Source: Thinopyrum elongatum (taxonomy: Eukaryota > Streptophyta > Magnoliopsida > Poales > Poaceae). Taken from it: a DNA stretch of 64,000 nt. Numbering within the stretch: the first letter of the stretch is position 1; each line of letters starts with the position of its first letter. A program made the translations under genes and the position numbers. Shown piece after piece: positions 29,600 through 40,965 of the stretch. The stretch is taken from the NCBI GenBank assembly GCA_011799875.1, contig CM022299.1:338852447-338916446 (forward strand), read 5' to 3'. Under the pieces are notes generated by a model. It saw nothing but the letters and a program-made list of their open reading frames with translations, was not told the DNA's origin and ran no database searches.

Positions 29600-31010
29600 A
29601 GCGGAACTAGCTGGAAAAATACAGGGTTTTGCCGCTACTAATATGCAGCCTATCGATCACCTACAAGCCAGCTCTATTCATCTGAAGGCGCACTGCTATT
29701 ACTATCAGTCTAGTCTATCAAAGACCGCGCGGCTCCCACCATTTTCAGGATATTATGGCAGACCAACTCGAAGTGCGAAATCATGTAGCAGAACCAGCCC
29801 AATAGAGCTGTCGACTGCAGATGTCCCTGTTCCCCTTCCTAACAAGGAACATACTGTACTTACTAAAGAAGAACAGAAGAGGAACATGTTAAAGAATAGA
29901 AGGGGAAGCATATTATTGAGATTCCCCTTCTTTCAATACAATGTTGGTTGCCCACCCATGATGAATCAGAGCGCCCAAAGAAATGTCATTCCATGATGTC
30001 TCTCTATATGTGGCCACATGCATTTGGAAACTCAAGTGGGAGCATTAGCTAACCAATTAAGTGTGTGTCTGTTAGCTAATGTCAGTATCATATCACATTC
30101 GTATTTGAAGAAGCTTAGGACGTATGATTGGTGTGTTATTTAGCTTTAAAGGGTGGACAGTTGCTAGTAGGACACAAAGCACCTACGCGGATCATAGTTT
30201 CGATATAATGGGAAAACCCTAAGCATCACGAGTAAAATCAGGAAAGTGGAACTTGCTGGAAAATATGTGCTAGTATTGCCGGTACGGCTAGAAAGGCTTC
30301 GGATACCAGCTCTCTACAACTGAAGGCGCAGTACTGTTACTATCAGTCTAACTCTCAAAGGCGACACATACGACCGAATACAAAGAGTTAAAAGCGTCCA
30401 TGACAATCGACATGAAGACCAACATGAAGAGTTAAAAGCGTCCATGACAAGCGACCGAATAGACCTGTACACTGCAAATGTCCCTGCTCCTCTACACTAC
30501 AAAGAACATATTGTACAACTATTATACTCCCTCTATTCCTAAATACAAGTCTTTGTAGAGATTCCACTATGGATCACATACGGATGTATATAGATACATT
30601 TTAGAGTGTAGATTCACTCATTTTGCTCCGTATGTAGTCCAAGGAGGAATCGCTACAAAGACTTATATTTAGTTACGGAGAGAGTACTTACAAAAGAAGA
30701 ACAGAAGAGGGGCATGCTAAAGAAGAGCAAGCAGATTTTGGATAATAAAATGTTGTATGGCCACACATGATGAACCAGAGCACATAAAGAACGCAACTCC
30801 CTGCTGTCCCTCGATATGTGGCGCATGTGCTTTTCGAAAGTAAAGTAGGAACATTAGCTGACCAATTAAACATTCTCTATTTTAGTACATGTTAGCATCA
30901 TATCAGATTTGTATTTGAGCAACTAAGTTTGGAATTATGAGTGGCATGTTGTTTAGCTTGATGGGTTGAGGAGCACTGCTTGCACGTACGTCTCGAAGCA
31001 CCTACGATGA
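29600..31010. repeat. Tandem segmental duplication (~0.6-0.7 kb units)
   Basis: Unit 1 (about 29600-30200) and unit 2 (about 30225-31010) share in order: GAAGGCGCA...ACTATCAGTCTA, ACTGCARATGTCCCTG, AAGAAGAACAGAAGAGG, CATGATGAAYCAGAGC, CATATCASATTYGTATTTGA and AAGCACCTACG. Unit 2 is longer because a MITE entered it at 30527. Confidence 0.8.
30527..30684. mobile_element. Stowaway-type MITE (158 bp)
   Basis: Inverted ends CTCCCTCTATTCCTAAATAC and the complement of TTTAGTTACGGAGAGAG, flanked by TA on both sides (30525-30526, 30685-30686). The sister duplication near 29860 gives the empty site with a single TA. It is a typical mariner-derived MITE of wheat. Confidence 0.92.
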
Positions 31011-31627
31011 TGGTACTGAATATATGGGAATGTCTACATGCAAGTCGCCTGACTTTCATCATTTGGGCCAGTCAACCATTTCAGGCGGTTGGATGAAGAT
31101 CCTACGTCTCCTAACCCTTCTTCTTCCTCACCTCTTATTCTTCCCCTAAAGACCACCACACGGGCCGCCGGCCGAACCACCGGCCCCCGCCCTCCCCCGA
31201 ACCGCCCACCACCTCCGGTCTTTCGCTGCCCCCGGCCATCCCTCTAGCTAACCCCACCCCCCACCCGCGTCGAGTTTTGCTTCCGGCGAGGCCCCACCAT
31301 AGCCCGACGGCAGCCCCCCACAACCACTGTCCCCACCCAAAACCCTAAGATAGATAATGGGGCAGCCCTCCGGCGAGCCCCTTCCTTCCCTCCGGCAAAC
31401 TCCCAAAAATGGACTGACCCCAATTTGAAATTCAGTCGACTGTCATTTAAGCTAATGTGGAATATAATAGGGGAAAACCATAAGCATTGCGAGTATAGTG
31501 GTGAGCGTGCCATGGTGGATCTGAAGGTGCAAACCGGACAAAGGCAGCTTCGCAACCAATGTTTGGTTTCTACTAACAAGTAAGATTCTAAGTGATGGAC
31601 AAGAAATCATAGTAAAGCAGTGGCGAT

Positions 31628-32027
31628 CTATTTTCTTGCTGAGATAAATAACTTGAGCAGATACAAAAGAGTACCGCCTCTGGTGTGGCACTGTGTAAGC
31701 ATCTGCTGAGGCGTTGAGGGTGTTGCGGTAGCGATGGCTATTGGCGGTGTGGAAGCAGATCTAGGAGGGCAGACGGTGGCGAGGGAAATATCCCGGTGCG
31801 GTGGACGAGACAGTCGTACGAGCAGCCTCGGCAAGGTGGACGACAACGCGGATGAAGCAAGAGGACGCGATGCAAGGATCCTGGTCCAAAGCCGTGGATG
31901 AGAGAGGTCAATCTCTTGTAATGGATGACGGCGTCGGGGTATCAGCTCCGGTATGGTGGAGGAGGACAGCGGTGGATGGGGTGGCGGACAGAGGAGACTG
32001 TGGTGGAGAGGGTGTTTTGGCGCCCAT
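31628..32027 (-). other. Possible 5' exon region of the minus-strand CACTA gene
   Basis: The minus strand has ATG at 32027 (MGAKTPSPPQSPLSATPSTA) and a Pro/Ser/Thr-rich reading to about 31900. Another frame stays open at 31846-31628 (MSSTLPRLLVRLSRPPHRDI). Base composition and the position upstream of the exons at 27-29 kb fit a first exon, but I cannot fix splice sites. The region 31100-31420 further downstream is GC-rich with no clear frame. Confidence 0.3.
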
Positions 32028-33237
32028 GGAGTACGAATGGGGAAATGGAGGGAGAGAGGTAGGGGGGAACCATGTCTTCAGGGCGCGCTTGTCTCAAATG
32101 CGAGAAAATTTATAAAATTAGCCCCCGTTTAAAATTTCCTACATCACATCAATATTAGTCGGTTGGGGATAGCATGGTAATCTCGCATACACCGAATATT
32201 TGCCGATGGAGATTTCGGCCGAGGAGAGTTTGTTTTGGCGCCCACCGTGTATGAATTGGGGAGGAAGGTGAGAGGCGATTTCGGCCGAGGAGAAACTGTG
32301 TTTTGGAGCCCACCGTGTATGAATCTGGGGAGCTGAGAGGCGGAGGCGGTTATGTCACGTTTGAGTGAAATTACAAGGCTACCCCTATCAAAACCTATAG
32401 AAATCGAGCCGATAGGCATTGCCTGTCAGGGATAGGCAGTAATTTCCATCTCGCAGATTTTGGTTTCGGGAGGTTACTGCGAGTTTCCCCGCTTCGTTCA
32501 AATTTTTGTAGAGAAAGAGTGCATGTTTACCGTGCCAACTCAATTCGAATCCAGTTTGTATTTTTTTCGGGTAGGATCCATTTTGTATTCGAATACAAAT
32601 CTATAGACATCATTTTTTATATATAATTTCAAAAGCACAACACCCTTTATACATAAATATGGTTTACAAATGGCATGATCTCAGATTCATAAGGCTGGAT
32701 CCATCTTAATTTGGATTTTCAAATATTTGAAACCACTTTATGTTGAAATCCAATGTATGCATTCCTCGCTAACTGTCTTCAATTAATGTGTGTTTCATGC
32801 AGAATTTTTTACTTTTCAAACACGTATAATGTGTTTGACACATGCAACATATAGTGTAATCCCGTTTAGACATTAATTGCATATAAACCATGCATTGTCT
32901 CTAATTAAAGAATCTATGGATCACTAATATTGATAAACTATATAACATTACACGTGTCCCCAAATTCAAATGGATATGCATGTTTGATAGACCAATTTTC
33001 GTTATGATATTATCGATGTCGTGATCTCTAGTTTAAATATTTCAATCCCCTTTAATCCAGATATTCGTCTCATATAGCGATCACTCATGCTTATATATCT
33101 CTCTAGACCTATACACCTTCATTGTCTCTCGGGTATCTCTCGTGCTACTTGTATGTCGACAATTAATGATCTTTTATCTTCGTAACACACTGACGGTACT
33201 CTCTCCCTCGACCTTCACTCTATGTCTCTCTAAGTAT
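32028..33237. other. Non-coding interior of giant CACTA
   Basis: The first part (32190-32340) has a twice-repeated block around TTTCGGCCGAGGAGA and CCCACCGTGTATGAAT. The rest (32480-33100) is AT-rich with no coding signal. Confidence 0.5.
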
Positions 33238-33680
33238 ATCTCGCTCCCTACTATGTGTCTCTAACTATGATTCTCCCTGTGAAATCTCTTTCTCTCACAC
33301 AAACACAAACTTCATCTCCCGGGGTCTCATTTCTCTCTGCTATTCCCCTGTTTGCCGCTCGCACACCCCCTCTCACACAGAGATGTCTTGCGCTCCTTAG
33401 GTATGAGAAGCTACGACTCTCCCTCTTAAATATCTCTTTCTCACACACAAACAAAAACTCTGTCTCCCAGGGTCTCATATATCTCCACCATTCCCTTGTA
33501 TGTCGCTCACACACACTCTCTCTCCCTAGGGATATCTCGCGTTCCCTGATATGTCTCTCTAGCTATCACTCTCCTTGTGAAATATCTTTCTCTCTCGCAA
33601 ACACAAAACTCCGTCTCTCGGGATCTCATTTCTCTCTGATATTTGTTTGTATGTGACTCACATGCACCCTCTCTCTATCT
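33238..33680. repeat. ~149-bp CT/CA-rich tandem repeat, three copies
   Basis: Units begin near 33240, 33388 and 33538 (steps of 148 and 150). Each has GCTCCCT..., TCTCCYTGTGAAATATCTTTC, CTCTCACACAAACACAAA and GGGTCTCATTTCTCTC. The open frames here come from the repeat. Confidence 0.8.
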
Positions 33681-34100
33681 CTCTCACACCCACACACACA
33701 TAACTCAGCCTTCTGATCCACTCGACTCTTATCTCTAACACACACACTAGCTAGCCGATCTCCCTCTAGCTAGCATCTTTATCTTTCTATTTATCTGTTT
33801 CTCCGTCAACCTTCTTTCTTGCCTTCACTCTTGCTTCCTATCACGCACACTATATATGTTTCTCTCTACATGCAGTCATGCGCCCTCTTTTTATCTTTCT
33901 CACACACACACACATAACTTCACCCCTCTAAACCACTCAGCGGTCATCTCTAACACACAAACTAGCCGATGTCCCTCTAGCTAGCATCTCTATCTCTCTT
34001 CTATCTGCAGTTTCCCCATCAACCTTTCTTTCTTGCACGCACTCTTGCTTCCTATCACGCACACTATATCTGTCTCTCTATACATGCATCTATACTTTGA
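33680..34100. repeat. ~212-bp CT/CA-rich tandem duplication
   Basis: Two units (about 33680-33893 and 33894-34100) share ACACATAACT, CTCTAACACACAMACTAG, TCCCTCTAGCTAGCATCT, CTTTCTTGC and TTGCTTCCTATCACGCACAC. More CA/CT-rich sequence follows to about 34850, with (CA)n at 34317-34331 and 34805-34822. Confidence 0.8.
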
Positions 34101-34960
34101 TCTCTTTTGCACAATCGTTGTGTCTCGCTCTCTCTGCTCGCCATAGATGCATGCTCCAGCCCACACCACTATCTCTTAAAGACAAAAACACATGCTCAAT
34201 TATCGGGCCTTCTTCCCTCCACTCTCACATGCATGCATATTGTCATACCGATCCGTCTCTCCCATGCCGTTGATCTTATGACTTATGTCTTCTTTCTTTT
34301 ATCTCGATCATGCGCGCGCGCACACACACACATCCCACTTATACATGTATACCTCTCGCACATGCATGTTCAAGGTCTCCTATGTCTCCATATGTAGTTA
34401 ATTACCCTCAGCCATAACCCCAGATGGAATCGTTCTCTTCTTGTGTGCACATGACTTCCGCCTGGATGGGTCTCTTCTCTAAAACACACACTCACACTTA
34501 ACAATCTCCTTCTAGCTACCCCCCTCTCTCACTCTTCCCCTATATCCCCGAAACCAATGAGACCATCCCTTCGTTTAATTCCCACCTACATGCACCATCG
34601 ATATATAGTAGTCTTCCTCGGTTTCTCTCGAACAAACACGTTATCTCGATGTCGACTCCTCTCACGCGCACACGCCTTCTCTTCCCTCTTTACGGGCCTC
34701 TTCTCTCTCGCACCCCCTCACTGGTGGCCTCTGCCATACACATCACCTCTCTATGATGAAGCTACACACACTTAAATTACTTTCGCCACAGAAGACTCCG
34801 CTTCACACACACACACACACAGACACTAAGACTCCATCTCAACACACATGCTCTAGGTGGAGCATTTGTTCCTACCACCCTTGGTCCAACCTTACCCGTA
34901 TGATAAACAATGACCTTAATTTACTTATATAACATGGAAAAATTCCACTTTATTTTAGTA

Positions 34961-35041
34961 CTCCCTCTGTCCCATAATATAAGAATGTTTTTCAAGCTAT
35001 GTAAGCTTGAAAAACATTCTTATATTATGGTATGGAGGGAG
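34961..35041. mobile_element. Short Stowaway-type MITE (81 bp), near-perfect hairpin
   Basis: CTCCCTCTGTCCCATAATAT ... ATATTATGGTATGGAGGGAG with TA on both sides (34959-34960, 35042-35043). The two halves pair almost throughout around AAGCTATGTAAGCTT. Confidence 0.93.
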
Positions 35042-35409
35042 TAGTTAGCAAACTTCTCATAATTATATAACGCAAATCACGAGCAGGAAGTGACATTTTT
35101 TTACACAACCACGTTAACATGCCCACGTAAATCACAAGCTAAAGTGTAATACCATTATACTTATATCCCGATGCAAAAGGTGGAGTACATGTCCGAAAAG
35201 TAGAGTTGCACACACGCACTCTGTCTCTGAGAATCTCGCACACATACCAGTTACGTGACGCCCCCTAAGCAGACCCGTATGTTACAATTTGTGCACCCGC
35301 GGGTACACGTGATGGTGCGCATTTATTTAAGCCGGACGGTGAACCCAAACAGTAGCTGCATTCATTCCCCTCTAGCCGCCTCTTCTCTGGTCGCCGTCGC
35401 CCGATAGCC
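35042..35409. other. Spacer with TATA-like box
   Basis: Non-coding. TTTATTTAAGCC at about 35318 could be the TATA box for the ORF remnant at 35410. Nothing else is recognised. Confidence 0.4.
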
Positions 35410-35670
35410 ATGGCCCGGCCGAAGGTAACGACATACGCCATGCTCCCGCCGAAGCGGCGCTTTGATCTGGAGGCGGCGTGAAGCCCGGATCGTAGCCGCC
35501 CTGCCTCCGGAGTCCGGACTAGCCGGAGCCGGACGAGGAGGTGTTGGAGGCGGAGCAGCACGCGGAGCCGGAGGAGGAGAACGATGACGCGGAGCCGGAA
35601 CAGGAGGACGACGACGTGGGCGAAGCGGAGCCGGAGGAAGACGATGATTTCCATTATACTCAAACTTAAA
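35410..35670 (+). pseudogene. Possible captured gene fragment with acidic tail
   Basis: ATG at 35410 gives MARPKVTTYAMLPPKRRFDL and then TGA after 23 codons. Further on, another frame reads an acidic stretch (EPDEEVLEAEQHAEPEEEND and EDDDVGEAEPEEDDD, about 35535-35655). The composition is GC-rich and codon-like, unlike the flanks. TATA-like box, C-rich leader and ATG are in the usual order, so this may be a gene piece captured by the CACTA or a decayed element gene. I do not recognise the protein. Confidence 0.35.
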
Positions 35671-36231
35671 GGGCTTTGAGTTTCACGCCACATTTATTTC
35701 ATAGAGATAAGAGAAAGGAAATTTTATTGGTCATGCATGCATCTTTTGGTGCTAGCACTCGTATATAAGGGTTGACCGGTCGCTTCCCGCGGACGTGCGC
35801 GGGCGATGGAAGAGGAAGGAGAAGGGAAGCAGGCTGTGGAGTACGACAGTTGCAGCACGAGCTCCAAGGAACGTTCGTGCCAAACAATGCATAGTAGTAC
35901 ATTATAGTCCAGCGGAGTATGAATTGGCCTTTAGGTTGCGTGTGGATGACATGGCTGCAACATGCAGGCTGCAGTTCGACAACCTACCACTCCGCTTCGC
36001 ATGGTTTGGTCACGCAAGATTTGCATGCACGCATGTCACACACGTACTTGTCGAAGGCGTGCTCGAAAAAGGGCGACCAGGTCCGCTAGTCCGCGTTGGT
36101 CCATGCGCCCGGAAAACAACTAATCCCAGTCGCTATAAACGTTGTGCATGCTTTAATTCCGGGCTAGCGGATGGACGCGAACGTGCCGTATAACGAACCG
36201 CCCGCCAGCTCCCTAATCTCTATCTCTACTC

Positions 36232-36232
36232 T

Positions 36233-36275
<43 letters not shown>
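36232..36275. repeat. (ATA)n microsatellite
   Basis: About 14 uninterrupted ATA/TAA units, followed by ATATATAAAAAA. Confidence 0.95.
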
Positions 36276-37604
36276 TATAAAAAACCGAGTTGGTGATGAT
36301 GGTGTGCCTGCCATCCTGCAATATAGACCGTCCGATCTATTTCTAAGGGATAGAAAGCAAACTATGGCAATTTTGCAAAAAGATACCCGCACCCCTCTCC
36401 ACTTTTGCAGATAAGGCCTTCCCTCGTTCATCTTCGTCTCCCATGAGATAAACAACTCGTATAAATGCATCTTGATGTTCCATGCAATGCATGTGCCTCT
36501 TGCTAGTCTCAAATATAAACTGCACTAGTGCGCACCCGCAGAACATCCTTTCCGAAGGGACTGGAACTACGAGACGGACATGTACCCAGGGATGTACGAA
36601 CCTGAGTAATGTAGCGCAGTAAGTGAAGTAGAAAGGCACAAATAGTATGAACATGCGTGGTATATAGGCATTTGTCTTACTACCACTAAATGTTGTACGT
36701 GCAATGCACGGTGATATTATGATGTACGTGGCTAAGTACTCTACTACTATATTAATTGGAGGCACATATTATGTTTTTTATTTGTTTACGTGTATGGCCC
36801 GAGACCTTCCAACTAGACGCGTCTTTCTCTCCGGGTCGCACTTTGTATCGTTACATACTACTAGTACTACGTGTGGTCTCTGACCTAGAAGTGGAAGAAG
36901 TGGAAACGCTCTACCACACTGTTCATGTCGCACTCCTTTCGCTGACGTGTGGGACATCCAGCACGTGCCGTGTTTGGCACTCCTTCATCGTAAGAGCTGA
37001 AATGCTAGCTTTCATAAAAAAATAAAAAATAAATATAAATCAACAGTGATACTATGCCACGCGGTTTCTTTGCTCCTCGATATCGGAAAGAATACTTCCG
37101 TTCGCCGACATGTGGGACGTCGACCATCCTGGTCCACTTGCCATGCACGCAGAACTCCAAGGGAGAGTCACCCCGGTCGTCGTGCCGCAGTAATAATGAC
37201 TAATGAGCCGTCAAATCACAGGCCCAACCTTTCCCACTGTAAAGTTGCTCGGACGAAGGAAACATCATGACTTCGTTGAATTCCGCTTCTTGAAGAAAAC
37301 TACTATACCAACAATACTGCTAGCTACAGTAGTACTGTACTCCAGCGGAGGCCTCCTTTGGTTCATAGGATGGGAATTTTATAGGAATATGAAAATCATA
37401 GGAAGTGAGATGACATGTATCTCAATTCCTATAGAGAAAGAGATGCCATTTGATGCATAGGATAGGAATTTTTCCATTGAGTCTAGGCTAATGTACTGGT
37501 AATTTGCTCTAAAAACTACATTAGTAACTAGTACTGGTACATGCTCGTACTCAATTAAACAAACGTACGAGCGACACAGACACACACACTAACTACTAGT
37601 ACTA
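36276..37604. other. Non-coding interior of giant CACTA
   Basis: Mostly unassigned. About 36950-37330 is one copy of a block that recurs at 42100-42440. At 37354-37492 there are two direct copies of CATAGGATRGGAATTTT, probably an old MITE-like piece. No coding motifs. Confidence 0.45.
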
Positions 37605-38000
37605 CTACTTCTCACATGCTAGCCAGACGCCGTCATTCTCCTTCCCGGCTTTGTTGGCGACACCCCACCGTGCTTGGTTCTCCGCCGAGTTCTCCGCAGC
37701 AGCGTGTGCGTCCTCTTCTTTCTTGCGGCGGCGGGACTCTCTTTTCTTGAGTGCTTTTTGCCTTTTCCGCTCCCTCTGTGCGGCTTTGGCCGCCTCTTGC
37801 TCTACCGCCCATTCGGCCTTGGCAGCTTCAAAGTCCGCCCACGTAGGTGTGAGGTCGCGAGCGGCGATGAACTCGGCACGACGGGATGCCATCGCTTCCC
37901 TACCATTTTGTCTGCGGTCATAGACGGCGAGGAACTCGGCGCGGCGGGATGCCATCGCTTCCTTACCGGTTAGTGTGTGGCACGGTGGCATGAATGACAC
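37605..38000 (-). pseudogene. Lys/Arg/Glu-rich ORF with internal repeat, unknown
   Basis: An open minus-strand frame of 131 codons. It starts with two copies of an 11-residue motif, EAMASRRAEF(L/I)A, 24 residues apart. A charged helical part follows (EAAKAAQRERKRQKALKKRE), which looks like a coiled coil or basic region. GC-rich third positions suggest it was coding. There is no clear upstream exon: the sequence before it is cut by the Mutator-like element region at 38121. I do not recognise a family; it may be a captured gene fragment. Confidence 0.35.
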
Positions 38001-38120
38001 TTGGTGAGAGCTCTGGGGTGGAGTGGCCGGACAACCGTATAGTGCATTGGTTTGTCAAGAGCTCAAGGACAGACGACGAAGGAAATTTGGATTCCCCTTC
38101 AATCCTGGTCATTTATTACC

Positions 38121-39545
38121 AAGTAAAATGCATTGGTGGTCATCGAACTTGTCTTGATAGGTCACTTTGATCAGTGTACTTAAGAATACAGTCAATACGG
38201 TCATTATATACGTGATATGGTGATTATACGGTCACTGGCTCAGCGTATAGCTCCGTATTTGTCTAGCTGACCAGTCAAACAGTCCACATGCGCCTCATCA
38301 GCTCGTGTTCTGTATCTATCAATCTATGCGGGCCTACCTGTCAGTGGAGAAAGAAATAAAAACCAAAATTATGCGTATGTGAGGAATCAAACCTCGGACT
38401 CGTCGCTGCAACGCACACTCGTCAGCCAAATGAAAATGAAATACTTTTCGTTAAATGCACAAACCGATTTTTTATATTATACGTGATGCACACATTAGCG
38501 CACACCGTCCACAGATGCAAGTAGCATGTACGCGTGCAGACACTCACGCTCACGCTGTCAAACCATGGTAATGAATGCACGTCGCCCTCTCAATCAAAGT
38601 CCTGCTCATGGTGCAACGCAAACGGCGAGCCCGTCACCTGCGCGCCCCGGCGATGCCTGACATTACTGTTTAGACATTTGCTGGCGGCCTTCGTGAACAC
38701 CGAGCATGTATTCACCTAGCTCAACACCAACATCATACTCGTGCTTGGGCACCGAGCTGCTTGACATTAGCCATGGCTCTGCACACGATGCGATGATGCA
38801 ACTCGGTGCCTTGCTCATGTATATCATCCATCACAATGGCAATCTATAAACAGCCTAGCTAGAGAGGGTACTATGGTACCTATATATGTATCGTGTGCGA
38901 CCGATCATAGTGCCACTGCACATGAGTGTGTGTTTGATTGATTCGTCTATTATTCGTAAGTTATGCATGGTTGTGTGTGTCTAATGGTGGTCGTCAAAGG
39001 CTAGCTGGCGACAAGAGCGGTTGCATGAACGCCTGGTTGTCTATACATGCCGCATACGCTTCAAAGGCTCATCATCCATGAGTTCAAATAATTTATTCCA
39101 GTACAATCATAAGCGTAACTGTGTAAGTGCGTCCGCGTGCGTGCTAGTATGTATTGTGTACGTGCGTGTGCATACTGCGTGTGTGTGGGTTGTCCGCATG
39201 CATGCTTGTGCGTTGTGTTTGCTCCTTGCAAAAATACCTCATTTGGTTAGCTCGTGGGGCTTTACTGGAGAGGTTCGGGGTTAATTCCCCACCCATGCAA
39301 TGCATAATTTAGCTTTTCTAATTTATTTATTTTTGACCCATTGACGGGTGGGGCCATAGAACCTGGGTGAGCCGCATGTGGACTGTTTGACCGGTCAACC
39401 AGACAAAATACGGAGCTATACGCTAAGCCAGTGACCGTATAATCATCTTAAGTCGTATATAGTGACCGTATTGATCGTATTCTTAAGTACAGTGACCAAA
39501 GTGAGCTATAGAGACAAGTTCGATGACCGCTAGTGCATTTTACTC
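38121..39545. mobile_element. Non-autonomous Mutator-like element (1425 bp)
   Basis: Inverted ends of roughly 190 bp: left AAGTAAAATGCATTGGTGGT, right (complement) GAGTAAAATGCACTAGCGGT. They continue through TCATCGAACTTGTC, CTTAAGAATAC, CAATACGGTCA and GCGTATAGCTCCGTATTT to CAAACAGTCCACATGCG. A perfect 9-bp duplication TTTATTACC flanks it (38112-38120, 39546-39554), the hallmark of Mutator. The middle (38320-39330) has no transposase; GC-rich stretches (38560-38710) could be captured host sequence. Confidence 0.93.
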
Positions 39546-39554
39546 TTTATTACC

Positions 39555-40400
39555 GCACAGGGTTACTTTCCGTTGCCTGTGGAAACTGTGTGCGCTGACC
39601 CTATCGTGGGTTGCTTTCTAATTGGCCGCCACCCCAGCCGCGTGGATCGCGCACGTGCACCGTGATCGAACGACATTCGACGTCCCTATCATCACACTCG
39701 TGTAGCTGTAGCTAGGATTTGATGTTTCTGCACCTCCGTCCTAGTTGATGCATGTAACTACAAATAATATCAGTAGAAACTATGTTTATTAGTAACGTAC
39801 ACATACATTGCACGCATGAGATTTGGCAACCAAATTATGAATAAATACCACACTATAGCATGTAAGCTTTGAGTCATATATGCATGATGTAGATGTTCGT
39901 TTAATTCTTATAGTGGTAGTAAATTTCTACAAAATGCACATAATGACCTAAATATGGTAAATGAACCCGGAGAAGTACCATATTTGAACACGGTGCTTTG
40001 TAGGGTGTATGTTGATCGTAGAAAAAAAAGTGAACTACCACATTAATTGAGTACTTTTGCAAAGTACAAAAACAATATACCACCACGCAAGTGTCTGACC
40101 TTCCTGGCCCACCGAAACCCTTCCATCGTTAGCGCGCACTTCCCACCTGAAACGGTCACCGTCACTCCAGAACGTCAATGCCGCATTCACGCCCGACGCG
40201 ACCTCTCACTGGCGCCGGCATTGCAGCAGCGCGACGACCGAGAGAGCGCCACCCGCACGGCATCCCGGTGCAAGCGACTACTCCGTGTTAACGACATGAC
40301 GACCATTCCTCCATCCGCCACCCACATTAATGACATGCGGCTGCCGACGAACCTACTCCGGCGCCAGCCGTCCGTCCGTCTGCCACAGCTCATTGCCATT
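39555..40400. other. Interior of giant CACTA ahead of ORF remnant
   Basis: AT-rich to about 40080, then GC-rich. The GC-rich part ends in CGCTATATTAACTTT (about 40406), a plausible TATA box for the ORF at 40492. No other feature seen. Confidence 0.4.
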
Positions 40401-40491
40401 CGCCCGCTATATTAACTTTAGCCCCAGCCATAGCCGAAGACCCACAATCATTCTCCTCCGGTCCCTTCCTTCTATCGGCACCACTCCAACC

Positions 40492-40665
40492 ATGGCCTCC
40501 TCGCGCTCCAAAGCTCTCTTGGACGTACTGTCGCAGGAGCAGATGAAGGACATCACCGGCTCCGCTCCGGGCACGCTCCAAAGCTCTCTTGGACGAACTC
40601 TCGTAGGAGTAGACGAAGGACATCGCCGGCTCCCCCCCGGCAGCCCTCCGCCGCCACGACCATGA
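40492..40665 (+). pseudogene. ORF remnant with internal ~70-bp duplication
   Basis: ATG at 40492 (MASSRSKALLDVLSQEQMKD) follows a TATA-like box and a C-rich leader. The block GCTCCAAAGCTCTCTTGGAC...AGGACATC...CCGGCTCC occurs twice in tandem (about 40505-40573 and 40576-40644); the second copy has lost the frame (TAG in place of CAG). Downstream to about 40960 there are GC-rich pieces with acidic codons (GAGGTGGAGCTGGACAAAGA) in shifting frames. It looks like a decayed gene fragment; the family is unknown to me. Confidence 0.35.
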
Positions 40666-40965
40666 AGCCGGCGCGCGTGCGCAGGCGCAACCGACAGCGA
40701 GGAAGAGTAGTACATGGTAGGTCACCACCGCTCTGGTCCCAGGAAGGCCACCGCTCCTCCACTCAGTCGACGCCAAGCTTGGTGGGGTAAACATCGGTGG
40801 CCGATTAGCCGCTTGACGGCGACGTGGAGCGGAAATCTTTAGAACCTTGTGCTCCGAAGGAGGAGGTTATCGAGGTGGAGCTGGACAAAGACGAGGTGGA
40901 TGAGGAGGAGGCAAAGGCAATAACCGGAGAGTCAGTTCTCGGGGCTCATGGCCGGACATGGTGGC

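Noticed and set aside
33255..33656. A 133-codon protein-coding frame
   Set aside because: It is a by-product of a CT/CA-rich tandem repeat.
37354..37492. A complete MITE
   Set aside because: Only direct CATAGGATRGGAATTTT copies are visible; I could not find matching inverted ends and a target duplication.
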